A DNA stretch of 21,247 bases from Avoscillospira sp045579045. GTDB taxonomy: Bacteria > Bacillota > Clostridia > Oscillospirales > Oscillospiraceae. Shown here in pieces: positions 14,206 through 21,247 of the stretch (the stretch's first letter is position 1; the number at the start of each line of letters is the position of its first letter). The stretch spans positions 1-21,247 of the forward strand of contig JAZNLL010000085.1 in the NCBI GenBank assembly GCA_045579045.1, written 5' to 3'. The translations under genes and the position numbers were made by a program. The notes below the pieces were generated by a model. The model did no database searches and was not told where the DNA came from. It saw nothing but the letters and a program-made list of their open reading frames with translations.

Positions 14206-14571
14206 TAATCCGAGCAATTTGAAACGGGTTTTTTTATCCCGCCAAAAGACTTCCTCATAACCAACATATAAGTCCTTTAGTTTGTGAACAACATACCATT
14301 GTCCATATTGATCCTTCTGCGTTTCTCTGTTCTTATTCTATCACGCCTTTTCCCATCAAGCCGGGATGCTTCCGCGCTCTTTTGGATGTGAGCCTTTTGC
14401 CGCACGTTGAAAGCGGCTGTCATTGGGGTACTGTTTTTGCTGCACAGGGTTTTCAGACAGCAGCTTCGCGATCGCTTCTTTTAACTCGATTTCTGTCATA
14501 GACTTTCCCACTGGGCACTTGATGCCGTTCCAGCTTCCTCGTTTTTTACTGCGATATTCCTTAAATCGTTA
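14206..14571. other. Intergenic stretch between divergent sortase and rhodanese operons
   Basis: No recognisable intact gene lies here. The minus strand has an open frame that ends at TGA 14356-14358 and could be an old gene fragment. Otherwise I see only the two divergent promoters at its ends. Confidence 0.4.
14356..14499 (-). pseudogene. Possible small ORF or gene remnant (47 codons)
   Basis: From ATG 14499 the minus strand reads MTEIELKEAIAKLLSENPVQ... to a stop at 14356, ending PKERGSIPA. The frame is open for about 20 further codons upstream (YRSKKRGSWNGIKCPVGKS) until a stop near 14575. Composition is protein-like, but there is only a weak GGGAAAG site and no family I recognise. It may be a decayed gene. 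Confidence 0.25.
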
Positions 14572-14586
14572 TGTGATAACGTCACG
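14572..14586. promoter_or_regulatory. Crp/Fnr-like dyad at about -41 of the rhodanese operon
   Basis: TGTGA (14572-14576) and TCACG (14582-14586) form a dyad with a 5-base centre near 14579, about 41 bases before the predicted transcript start. That is the place of class II Crp/Fnr activator sites, and the promoter has no good -35 box. Consensus sites have a longer centre, so this is tentative. Confidence 0.35.
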
Positions 14587-14607
14587 GAATGGAATGTGTC
14601 CATCGTA

Positions 14608-14613
14608 TATAAT
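14608..14613 (+). promoter_or_regulatory. -10 box of the rhodanese/CoA-disulfide reductase operon
   Basis: A perfect TATAAT lies 32 bases before the first start codon. No match to TTGACA is found at 16-18 bases upstream, suggesting dependence on an activator. Confidence 0.55.
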
Positions 14614-14644
14614 ACAATCAAAAGATCATCAGGAGGTGCTGAGG

Positions 14645-15046
14645 ATGAAAAGGCTTCTGCCAATTTTCATAGCAGTTCTTCTTTTAGCAGGATGTGCTGC
14701 ACCTGCGGAGCAGGAAGTCAACTACCGTCAAATCACGATGGACGAGGCCGTTGCCATGATGGAAGAAGAAAAGGATTACATCATTCTGGATGTTCGCACT
14801 GCTGCGGAATTTAATGAAGAGCATATCCCCGGTGCTATCAACATCCCAAACGAGACCATCGGCACAGATGCCATCCCGGAACTGCCGGATAAAGATCAGC
14901 TGATACTGGTATATTGCCGCAGCGGCAACAGGAGCAAGCAGGCATCTGAAAAATTAGTGAAATTAGGCTATACCAACGTTGTTGAGTTTGGCGGCATCAT
15001 CGATTGGCCCAGAGAAACACAGACAAACGAAGGAGAATCGTTATGA
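14645..15046 (+). CDS. Rhodanese-domain lipoprotein
   Basis: The 133-residue protein starts at ATG 14645, eight bases after AGGAGG. A longer in-frame reading from 14423 lacks coding character and lies upstream of the predicted promoter. The signal peptide ends in the lipobox LLAGC with lipid-accepting C17, so the protein sits on the outer face of the membrane. The single rhodanese domain (about 28-125) has ILDVRTAAEFNEEHIPGAINIP and the active-site loop YCRSGNRS with catalytic C91. Rhodaneses carry sulfane sulfur as a cysteine persulfide. An extracytoplasmic one could accept sulfur from outside and pass it inward. Its stop overlaps the start of the next rhodanese gene as ATGA, so the two are coupled. 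Confidence 0.9.
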   Translation: MKRLLPIFIAVLLLAGCAAPAEQEVNYRQITMDEAVAMMEEEKDYIILDVRTAAEFNEEHIPGAINIPNETIGTDAIPELPDKDQLILVYCRSGNRSKQASEKLVKLGYTNVVEFGGIIDWPRETQTNEGESL

Positions 15047-15363
15047 GGATATTTAACTTTTTCAAACAGACCGACATCCATAAAGGGCTTAAAAAATATG
15101 CAGAAACCGAAAACGCCGTTCTGCTGGATGTGCGTACACCCCAGGAATACCGAGAGGGCCATATTCCCGGAAGCAAAAATGTACCGCTTCAGACCATTGA
15201 CAAAGTGGCATCTGTAACGGAAAATAAAGATACAGTACTGTTCGTTTATTGCTACTCCGGCGCCCGAAGCCGGCAGGCGGCAGCGACGCTTCAGCATATG
15301 GGCTATACCAATGTAACCGACATCGGCGGCATTGCCGCTTATCAGGGAAAGGTGGAACGCTAA
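15043..15363 (+). CDS. Single-domain cytosolic rhodanese (sulfurtransferase)
   Basis: The 106-residue protein starts at ATG 15043, six bases after AAGGAGA, overlapping the stop of the lipoprotein gene. It has no signal peptide or membrane span. The rhodanese fold shows LLDVRTPQEYREGHIPGSKNVPL and the active loop YCYSGARS with catalytic C70. It is probably the intracellular partner in a relay of persulfide sulfur between the exported rhodanese and the flavoprotein encoded next. The two single-domain proteins share the same core pattern (HIPG, GYTNV, GGI), which suggests duplication. The physiological sulfur donor and acceptor are not known. Confidence 0.9.
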   Translation: MRIFNFFKQTDIHKGLKKYAETENAVLLDVRTPQEYREGHIPGSKNVPLQTIDKVASVTENKDTVLFVYCYSGARSRQAAATLQHMGYTNVTDIGGIAAYQGKVER

Positions 15364-15364
15364 T

Positions 15365-17053
15365 ATGAAAGTTTTGATCGTAGGAGGCGTGGCAGGTGGA
15401 GCCACTGCCGCAGCAAGAATCCGCAGACTGGACGAGCAAGCGGAGATCATCGTATTTGAACGCTCCGGCTACATTTCCTATGCCAACTGCGGTCTGCCGT
15501 ATTATATTGGCGGCGTGATCGAAGATCCCGGGGATCTGACGCTCCAGACCCCGGAGAGCTTCTTTTCAAGATTTCGTATCCACATGAAAGTACATCACGA
15601 AGTCACCGCCATTCACCCCGATAAAAAGTCCGTTTCCGTAAAAAACTTAGAAACCGGAAAAGTCTTTGAAGAAAGCTACGACAAGCTGCTTCTTTCTCCC
15701 GGAGCCAAGCCTGTCTTTCCCGATTTGCCCGGTATGGACAGCGGTAAGCTGTTTACCTTGCGCACCGTGGAGGATACCTTCAAAATCAAGGAATTTGTGA
15801 CTCAGAACAAGCCAAAATCTGCGGTTATGGTGGGCGGCGGCTTTATCGGTCTGGAAGTAGCAGAAAATTTGAGGGAGCTTGGTCTGGATGTGACCATCGT
15901 GCAGCGGCCCCGGCAGCTGATGAACCCCTTTGATGCAGATATGGCTTCCTTCATTCATGCCGAAGTGCGCAGGCACGGTGTCAAACTGGCACTGGGATAC
16001 AATGTGGAAGGCTTTGAAGAAAAAAACGGTGGAATTAAAGTGCTGCTAAAAGACAACGCACCTCTTTATGCGGATATGGTGGTGCTTGCCATTGGTGTCA
16101 CCCCGGAATCTATGCTTGCCAAGGAAGCCGGTCTGGCCCTCGGTATCAAGGGCAGCATTCTGGTCAATGACCGGATGGAAACCTCCGTTCCCGATATCTA
16201 TGCCGTGGGCGATGCGGTGCAGGTAAAGCACTATGTCACCGGCGAGGATGCCTTGATCGCCCTGGCAGGACCTGCCAACAAGCAGGGACGGATCGCAGCG
16301 GACAATATCTGCGGCGGCAACAGCCGGTACTCAGGCAGTCAGGGCAGTTCTGTGATCAAGGTCTTTGATATGACCGCAGCCACAACCGGCATCAATGAAA
16401 CCAATGCCGGAAAAGCGGGTCTGGATGCGGACACCGTTATTCTCTCTCCCATGAGCCACGCAGGTTACTATCCCGGCGGCAAGCTCATGACCATGAAGGT
16501 GGTCTTTGAAAAGGAGACCTACCGCCTGCTGGGTGCTCAGATCGTAGGCTTTGATGGTGTGGATAAGCGCATTGATGTGCTGGCAACTGCCATCCACACT
16601 GGTGTGAAAGCGACCGATCTGAAAGACCTGGATCTTGCCTATGCGCCGCCCTATTCCTCTGCTAAGGACCCGGTGAATATGGCAGGCTTTATGATCGACA
16701 ACATCTCCAAGGGACTGAAGCAGTGGCATCTGGAAGATGCAGAAAAGCTGCCCCGGGACGGAAGTGTGACCCTGCTGGACACCCGGACAGTGGGTGAATA
16801 TAGCCGCGGACATATTGAGGGTTTCAAAAATATCCCGGTAGATGAGCTGCGGGAACGGATCGGTGAAATTGAGGCAGGAAAGCCTGTATATGTCATCTGT
16901 CAGAGCGGTCTGCGCAGCTATATCGCCACCCGAATTTTGGAAGGATACGGCTTTGAAGCCTACAACTTTGCCGGTGGTTTCCGGTTCTACGATGCAGTCA
17001 TGAACGACCGGGCATTGATCGAACAAGCAACCCTGTGCGGTATGGACAAATAA
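15365..17053 (+). CDS. FAD-dependent CoA-disulfide/persulfide reductase with C-terminal rhodanese domain
   Basis: The 562-residue protein starts at ATG 15365, one base after the previous stop, with AGGTGG about nine bases ahead. Residues 1-22 form an FAD dinucleotide fold (VLIVGGVAGGATAAARIRR). C42 in SYANCGLPYYIGG is the single redox cysteine of CoA-disulfide reductases. The NAD(P) fold is VMVGGGFIGLEVAENL (154-169), and the second FAD motif is DIYAVGDAV (277-285). The dimerisation domain follows, with YAPPYSSAKDP at 426-436. Residues 464-545 are a rhodanese with the loop CQSGLRS, catalytic C512. Known fused enzymes of this kind reduce CoA disulfide, CoA persulfide or polysulfide. With the two upstream rhodaneses this makes a complete persulfide-handling unit, likely for sulfide/polysulfide detoxification or redox balance. 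Confidence 0.92.
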   Translation: MKVLIVGGVAGGATAAARIRRLDEQAEIIVFERSGYISYANCGLPYYIGGVIEDPGDLTLQTPESFFSRFRIHMKVHHEVTAIHPDKKSVSVKNLETGKVFEESYDKLLLSPGAKPVFPDLPGMDSGKLFTLRTVEDTFKIKEFVTQNKPKSAVMVGGGFIGLEVAENLRELGLDVTIVQRPRQLMNPFDADMASFIHAEVRRHGVKLALGYNVEGFEEKNGGIKVLLKDNAPLYADMVVLAIGVTPESMLAKEAGLALGIKGSILVNDRMETSVPDIYAVGDAVQVKHYVTGEDALIALAGPANKQGRIAADNICGGNSRYSGSQGSSVIKVFDMTAATTGINETNAGKAGLDADTVILSPMSHAGYYPGGKLMTMKVVFEKETYRLLGAQIVGFDGVDKRIDVLATAIHTGVKATDLKDLDLAYAPPYSSAKDPVNMAGFMIDNISKGLKQWHLEDAEKLPRDGSVTLLDTRTVGEYSRGHIEGFKNIPVDELRERIGEIEAGKPVYVICQSGLRSYIATRILEGYGFEAYNFAGGFRFYDAVMNDRALIEQATLCGMDK

Positions 17054-17097
17054 AACAGTACACCCACTGCTGAAAAAAGCAGTGGGTGTACTGTTTT
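17052..17097 (+). terminator. Terminator of the rhodanese operon, overlapping the stop codon
   Basis: AAAACAGTACACCCACTGCT (17052-17071) and its exact complement (17078-17097) form a 20-bp stem with a GAAAAA loop, starting within the TAA stop codon and ending in a T run. Confidence 0.92.
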
Positions 17098-17111
17098 ATT
17101 AAAGAATCCTT

Positions 17112-17142
17112 TTGTCAGAATAGCCGTCAACATCTTTATACA
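17112..17142 (+). promoter_or_regulatory. Possible promoter of the potassium uptake operon
   Basis: TTGTCA (17112-17117) and TATACA (17137-17142) are separated by 19 bases, longer than ideal. Two CTTAACA(C/T)C motifs follow at about 17145 and 17166. An operator role for these is possible but unsupported. Confidence 0.3.
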
Positions 17143-17230
17143 ATCTTAACACCGCCTGCGTGAGCCTTAACATCCCCTTTATACCTTTTCTGATAGGATT
17201 ACAGTAAGAAAAGTATTGGGAGGTATCGCC

Positions 17231-18562
17231 ATGTGGGCGGTTTTGCATAAACGAAAACTCAGTTCTTCCCAGATCATCCTGTTTGGCTTTGCAGGCGTGA
17301 TTCTGGTGGGAACGCTTCTGCTCATGCTGCCGTTTTCCACGAGCAGCGGAACAAGAACTTCCTTTTGGGATGCGCTGTTTACTTCCACATCGGCGGTTTG
17401 TGTGACCGGTCTGGTCGTTGTTGCTACTGCCACTTACTGGTCAGCATTCGGACAGGCTGTGATCCTGCTGTTGATCCAGATCGGCGGCATGGGTGTCGTT
17501 ACCGTTGCAGCCGCCATCGCCATGGCCTCCGGCAGGAAGATATCCCTCATGCAGCGCAGTACCATGCAGGACGCCATCTCCGCACCGCAGGTCGGCGGTA
17601 TCGTCCGCTTCACCGGCTTTATTCTAAAGGGCATTTTTCTGTTTGAATTGCTGGGTGCCTTGGTGCTTATGACGGTATTTATTCCGGAATACGGCTGGAA
17701 GGGGATTTGGATGGCAGTGTTTCATTCCATCTCCGCTTTTTGCAATGCCGGCTTTGATCTGATGGGTGCCAACGCTCCCTATTCTTCCTTAACGGCCTAT
17801 GCTGTGCACCCGGTGGTGAATGTTACCATTATGCTGCTGATCGTCATTGGCGGTATCGGGTTTCTCACATGGCAGGACATTTGCCAGAATGGTTTTCATA
17901 TCAAGCGTTACCGGATGCAGAGTAAGGTCATCCTTGCCACCACCGGAATATTGTTGCTTGTTCCGGCAGTTTATTTCTTCTTTTTCGAGTTTTCCGCAGA
18001 GCCCATGGACAGACGGCTCCTTCTATCTCTGTTTCAATCGGTAACGCCCAGAACCGCAGGATTTAACACCGCCGATCTGACAGCATTCAGCGAAACCGGA
18101 CAGGTCCTCACCATCGGCTTGATGCTCATCGGCGGAAGTCCCGGCTCTACGGCAGGCGGTATGAAAACCACCACCGCAGCTGTACTGATCGCCTGTGCGG
18201 TAGCCGTATTCCGCAGGCGGGAAAACGGGAGATACTTTGGTCGGCGAATTGCAGATGAAACGGTCAAAAACGCGGTATCGGTCTTCTTGATGTACATTTC
18301 CTTATTCCTGTTGGGCGGCATGATCATCAGTCGAGTGGAAAATTTGCCAATTCTTACCAGTTTGTTTGAGACAGCATCCGCCATCGGCACCGTGGGTCTG
18401 ACCCTTGGAATCACGCCTTCTCTGTGTCTTGTATCGAAACTAATTCTGATTAGTCTGATGTTCCTGGGCAGAGTTGGCGGCCTGACACTGATTTTTGCTA
18501 CACTGTCCGCAAACAAAAACACCCTCTCCAAGCTGCCATTGGAGAAAATTACCGTTGGATAA
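17231..18562 (+). CDS. ktrB: KtrB/TrkH-type potassium uptake channel subunit
   Basis: The 443-residue protein starts at ATG 17231, six bases after GGGAGGT. An in-frame TTG at 17216 lies before this site and is not needed. It is a polytopic membrane protein with the fourfold M1-P-M2 plan of the Trk/Ktr/HKT superfamily. The four filter segments are visible: SAVCVTGL (54-61), AFCNAGFD (169-176), TPRTAGFN (272-279) and SAIGTVGLTLG (383-393). Each carries the conserved glycine. Segment three is followed by GGSPGSTAGGMKTTT (301-315), the flexible gating region. It should import potassium, driven by membrane potential or sodium. The RCK subunit is encoded 12 bases downstream with its own AAGGAGG site. 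Confidence 0.93.
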   Translation: MWAVLHKRKLSSSQIILFGFAGVILVGTLLLMLPFSTSSGTRTSFWDALFTSTSAVCVTGLVVVATATYWSAFGQAVILLLIQIGGMGVVTVAAAIAMASGRKISLMQRSTMQDAISAPQVGGIVRFTGFILKGIFLFELLGALVLMTVFIPEYGWKGIWMAVFHSISAFCNAGFDLMGANAPYSSLTAYAVHPVVNVTIMLLIVIGGIGFLTWQDICQNGFHIKRYRMQSKVILATTGILLLVPAVYFFFFEFSAEPMDRRLLLSLFQSVTPRTAGFNTADLTAFSETGQVLTIGLMLIGGSPGSTAGGMKTTTAAVLIACAVAVFRRRENGRYFGRRIADETVKNAVSVFLMYISLFLLGGMIISRVENLPILTSLFETASAIGTVGLTLGITPSLCLVSKLILISLMFLGRVGGLTLIFATLSANKNTLSKLPLEKITVG

Positions 18563-18574
18563 GGAGGACTCTTT

Positions 18575-19222
18575 ATGAAATCTGTTTTATTGATCGGTTT
18601 AGGCCGTTTTGGCAAGCACATTGCCATGAAACTCCGGGAACTGAACCATCAGGTCATGGCGGGGGATCACAAGGAGGAACTGGTACAGGCAATTCTCCCC
18701 TATGTGACCAATGCCCAGATCGGCGACAGCACCAATGAGGAGTTTCTGCGCTCCCTCGGGGTGGATAATTATGACATCTGCATCGTAGGCATCGGCAACG
18801 ATTTCCAAAGCAGTCTGGAAACCACAAGCCTGCTGAAAGAGCTGGGTGCCAAAATGGTCATCTCCAGAGCAGCGACCGATGTGCAGGAAAAATTCCTTCT
18901 GCGAAACGGCGCGGATGAAGTGGTCTACCCGGAAAAGCAGCTGGCTCGATGGACCGCCATCCGATACAGTGCCAACCACGTGCTGGACTACATCGAACTG
19001 GATAGCGAGAATGCGATTTTTGAAGTAACGATCCCTGATACATGGATGGGAAAAACCGTTGGTCAACTGGACATTCGCAAGAAGTTCAGCATCAACATTC
19101 TGGCAATGAAGTGTGGAAGCAAGCTGGATTCCTTCATTACTCCGGAAACTCTGCTGTGCGAAGGAAAGTCCCTGATGGTAATGGGGAAATTCAAGGATAT
19201 CCAGAAATGCTTCCGGATTTAA
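18575..19222 (+). CDS. ktrA: KtrA/TrkA-type RCK regulatory subunit of the potassium channel
   Basis: The 215-residue protein starts at ATG 18575 with AAGGAGG seven bases ahead. Residues 1-130 are the RCK_N nucleotide-binding fold, with VLLIGLGRFGKHIAMKL (GxGxxG at 8-13), an acidic D31 at the second strand (MAGDHKEE) and the IGDSTNEEFLRSLGV segment. Residues 135-213 are the RCK_C domain, which in this family can bind cyclic di-AMP. The length is that of a single RCK_N-RCK_C unit, as in KtrA, not the tandem TrkA of enterobacteria. The octameric ring would gate the KtrB channel in response to ATP/ADP or NAD(H), and perhaps cyclic di-AMP. The operon continues with a small membrane protein and a sensor kinase. 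Confidence 0.93.
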   Translation: MKSVLLIGLGRFGKHIAMKLRELNHQVMAGDHKEELVQAILPYVTNAQIGDSTNEEFLRSLGVDNYDICIVGIGNDFQSSLETTSLLKELGAKMVISRAATDVQEKFLLRNGADEVVYPEKQLARWTAIRYSANHVLDYIELDSENAIFEVTIPDTWMGKTVGQLDIRKKFSINILAMKCGSKLDSFITPETLLCEGKSLMVMGKFKDIQKCFRI

Positions 19223-19232
19223 GATCGAGATC

Positions 19233-19400
19233 ATGAAAATCCTTGGGATCATACTGTTTGTATTGACCTTCCTTGGTTGTCAGATCCTTTTGTTTCATAT
19301 GCTGAGAAAGCTGGATCGGTATTTCGAGTCTGTTTCTAACAATGGCCCGTCCCTCACGCAGGACGACGGTTGTAGGCAAGCAGAGGATGTGGTAGAATGA
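19233..19400 (+). CDS. Small single-span membrane protein (55 residues), unknown function
   Basis: From ATG 19233 the frame reads MKILGIILFVLTFLGCQILL... to TGA 19398-19400. Residues 3-23 form one strong hydrophobic span, with C16 inside it. A basic patch (MLRKLDRYFE) and an acidic, polar cytosolic tail ending EDVVE follow. It starts 10 bases after the ktrA stop and its stop overlaps an ATG of the kinase gene as ATGA, so it fits tightly into the operon. The ribosome binding site is weak (GAG four bases before the ATG). I recognise no family. KdpF-like stabilisers of potassium transporters are similar in size, but there is no sequence basis for homology. It may join the channel or the kinase in the membrane. 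Confidence 0.6.
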   Translation: MKILGIILFVLTFLGCQILLFHMLRKLDRYFESVSNNGPSLTQDDGCRQAEDVVE

Positions 19401-19426
19401 AGAAAAGCAAGACTGGAGGGCTATCT

Positions 19427-21247
19427 GTGGCAGAACATATTCTTGTGGGTCTTTCTTCTGCTCCATCCAATGCCAGAATCATTCACACCGCTGCAACCAT
19501 GTCAAAAGCATTCAAAGGCAGCTTTACCGCACTGTTTGTCAGAACACCCAATTTTGAGGCCATGTCGGAAGCAGATAAGGAGCGTCTGCGGCAAAACACA
19601 CAGCTTGCCCAGAAATTAGGCGCTACCGTCGAAACTGTCTTTGGGGAAGATGTATCCTATCAAATTGCCGAGTATGCCAGACTTTCCGGTGTTACCAAAA
19701 TTGTGGTGGGCAGAAGTGCGGTCTCTAAGCGCAGGCTGTTCGGAAAGCCTACCTTAACAGAAAAACTGACCCAGATCGCACCAAATATCGACATCCACAT
19801 TATCCCTGATGCCAACACAGACGCCGCTTACCGGCAGAAAAAAATGCGGAAAAGAAACGATCTGCGAACTATGCTCCGGGATTGGGGAATCTCCATCGGC
19901 ATTTTGGTGCTTGCCAGCAGTCTTGGGTATCTGTTTTCCAAAGTCGGATTTAGTGAAGCCAATATTATTGCCATCTATCTGCTGGCTGTTTTGCTCACGG
20001 CCATGGCCACCTCCACACGGTCAAGCTATGTGCTGTCAGCTGTCGGAAGTGTGCTGGTTTTTAATTTCTTCTTTACTTCGCCGCAATTCTCTTTGCGGGT
20101 ACATGCAGACGGCGCACCGCTGACCTTTCTCATTATGCTGATCGCTTCTTTGACAGTTGGCACCATGACAGATCGGCTGAAAGGACAAATGCAGCAGTCC
20201 GCACAAGCGGCCTATCGTACCAATCTGCTCTTTGAAACCAGCCAGATGCTGCAAAAAGGCACTTCAGAAGAAAAGATTTTTCAAACCGCAAGGACCCAGA
20301 TATCAAAACTGCTGGGCCGCCATGTCTCCGTTCTTCCCGGGGTCACCGCCAGCAGCCGAAAGGGCGTTCTGCTATATCCCATCAAGATCCAGAATCGAAT
20401 TTACGGCACTGTGATCATCGAAGGAGACGAACCTTTGGAAGCCTTTGAGAACAGTGTGCTGCTTTCCATTCTTGGTGATTGCGCCATGACCCTTGAGAAC
20501 AGCCGAAATGCCAGAGAGAAAGAAGAGGCAAAACTGCAGGCAGAGCATGAAAAATTCCGGGCGACCCTTCTGCGCTCCATTTCCCACGATCTTCGCACCC
20601 CTCTGACCGCCATTTCCGGCAACGCAAGTATTCTGCTGACCAATCACGAAGAATTGGATGCTTTCACCAAACAGCACATGTATCAAGATATTTATGATGA
20701 TTCCACATGGCTGCATAATTTGGTGGAAAACCTACTGTCTGTAACCAAAATAGAAGATGGCGGAATGGAATTGAATATGCAGTCCCAGCTTGTGGAAGAA
20801 ATCGTGTCCGAAGCAATTCAGCACACCAACAGAAGCAGTACCGACCATATCATCACCGTCTTCCACGAGAATGACCTGCTTTTGGCGCAATGTGATGCCC
20901 GGCTCATTGTACAGGTTCTCATCAATCTTGTGGACAATGCCATTAAGTACACGCCCGCCGGGTCTCGTATCCAGATCTCTACAAAGCAGGAAGATAACAA
21001 TGTTGTTTTTTCTGTAGCAGATAACGGTCTGGGTGTTCCTGACAATGAAAAAGAACACATTTTCCAGATGTTCTATACCGGCACTGCTGTCGCAGCGGAC
21101 AGCAGGAGAAGTATCGGACTGGGGCTGAGCCTGTGCAGATCCATCGTCAATGCCCACGGCGGTGAGCTCACGGTTTCTGACAATGTACCCCAGGGTGCCG
21201 TCTTTACCTTTACTGTTCCGACCGGGGAGGTGGAAGTCCATGAATAA
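19427..21247 (+). CDS. KdpD-type sensor histidine kinase lacking the N-terminal KdpD domain
   Basis: I chose GTG 19427 (606 residues), six bases after GGAGGG and right at the start of the first domain. ATG 19397 is a possible alternative adding ten residues. Residues 1-130 are a universal-stress-protein fold (AEHILVGLSSAPSNARIIHTAA, KIVVGRS). Residues 152-250 hold four membrane spans of the DUF4118 type found in KdpD. A GAF-like region spans 265-360. The HisKA motif SISHDLRTPLTA carries phosphorylated H387. The HATPase has NLVDNAIKY (N504), DNGLGVPD and GLGLSLC. Full-length KdpD begins with a 200-residue sensor domain carrying a nucleotide-binding motif, which is absent here. In this operon the kinase follows KtrAB rather than kdpFABC and probably controls it in response to potassium. 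A response regulator is expected next, beyond the window. Confidence 0.9.
   Translation: MAEHILVGLSSAPSNARIIHTAATMSKAFKGSFTALFVRTPNFEAMSEADKERLRQNTQLAQKLGATVETVFGEDVSYQIAEYARLSGVTKIVVGRSAVSKRRLFGKPTLTEKLTQIAPNIDIHIIPDANTDAAYRQKKMRKRNDLRTMLRDWGISIGILVLASSLGYLFSKVGFSEANIIAIYLLAVLLTAMATSTRSSYVLSAVGSVLVFNFFFTSPQFSLRVHADGAPLTFLIMLIASLTVGTMTDRLKGQMQQSAQAAYRTNLLFETSQMLQKGTSEEKIFQTARTQISKLLGRHVSVLPGVTASSRKGVLLYPIKIQNRIYGTVIIEGDEPLEAFENSVLLSILGDCAMTLENSRNAREKEEAKLQAEHEKFRATLLRSISHDLRTPLTAISGNASILLTNHEELDAFTKQHMYQDIYDDSTWLHNLVENLLSVTKIEDGGMELNMQSQLVEEIVSEAIQHTNRSSTDHIITVFHENDLLLAQCDARLIVQVLINLVDNAIKYTPAGSRIQISTKQEDNNVVFSVADNGLGVPDNEKEHIFQMFYTGTAVAADSRRSIGLGLSLCRSIVNAHGGELTVSDNVPQGAVFTFTVPTGEVEVHE

Noticed and set aside
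14225..14241. CGGG/CCCG hairpin with a T run near the sortase promoter as a terminator
   Set aside because: The stem is only four base pairs with the T run inside the loop. It is too weak to call.
14423..14644. N-terminal extension of the rhodanese lipoprotein from an upstream ATG
   Set aside because: It would span the promoter, and it would bury the signal peptide and lipobox inside the protein. ATG 14645 has AGGAGG at the right distance.

Overview
The window suggests a low-to-mid GC Gram-positive anaerobe of the class Clostridia, most likely a gut Oscillospiraceae/Ruminococcaceae-type organism. The reasons are strong GGAGG ribosome binding sites, a lipoprotein sugar-binding protein, a class B sortase with an SPxTG substrate, a BlaI/M56 pair, and a TrkH/TrkA potassium locus with a KdpD-type kinase. 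The genus cannot be fixed from sequence alone. The call is inference from gene content.

Layout. Bases 1-408 (-) hold the N-terminal part of a galactose-type ABC transporter binding lipoprotein with its own promoter and a possible cre site. Bases 409-1077 hold no convincing gene but contain three hairpins, one a good plus-strand terminator. Bases 1078-1811 are an AT-rich insert with an AbiEi-like antitoxin/regulator and a 29-codon coupled stub. It converges on a Fic-domain AMPylator (1808-2770, -). Bases 2995-5372 (+) are a BlaI-type repressor and an M56 (BlaR1-like) membrane protease that carries an extracellular phosphodiester-glycosidase (NAGPA-like) domain. A pair of BlaI-type operators flanks the promoter. 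A perfect 16-bp stem terminator separates this unit from the next.

Bases 5524-14170 (-) are a cell-surface module. A class B sortase with an unexpected N-terminal helix-turn-helix (13223-14170) lies upstream of a giant 2,496-residue surface protein (5524-13014). The surface protein has a signal peptide, a von Willebrand A domain with an intact MIDAS, about 12 isopeptide-type pilin modules and a C-terminal SPDTG sorting signal. Its leader contains four inverted repeats within 64 bp. Bases 14171-14644 are mostly non-coding, with a possible gene remnant.

Bases 14645-17053 (+) are a three-gene sulfur/persulfide operon: a rhodanese lipoprotein, a cytosolic single-domain rhodanese, and a CoA-disulfide-reductase-like flavoprotein with a C-terminal rhodanese. 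A 20-bp stem terminator closes it. Bases 17231-21247 (+) are a potassium locus: KtrB/TrkH channel, KtrA/TrkA RCK subunit, an unlisted 55-residue single-span membrane protein, and a KdpD-type histidine kinase that lacks the usual N-terminal KdpD sensor domain. Its response regulator probably lies just past the window.

The best candidates for something undescribed are the HTH-sortase fusion beside the inverted-repeat-rich promoter of its probable substrate, the M56-glycosidase fusion, and the small membrane protein between KtrA and the KdpD-like kinase.
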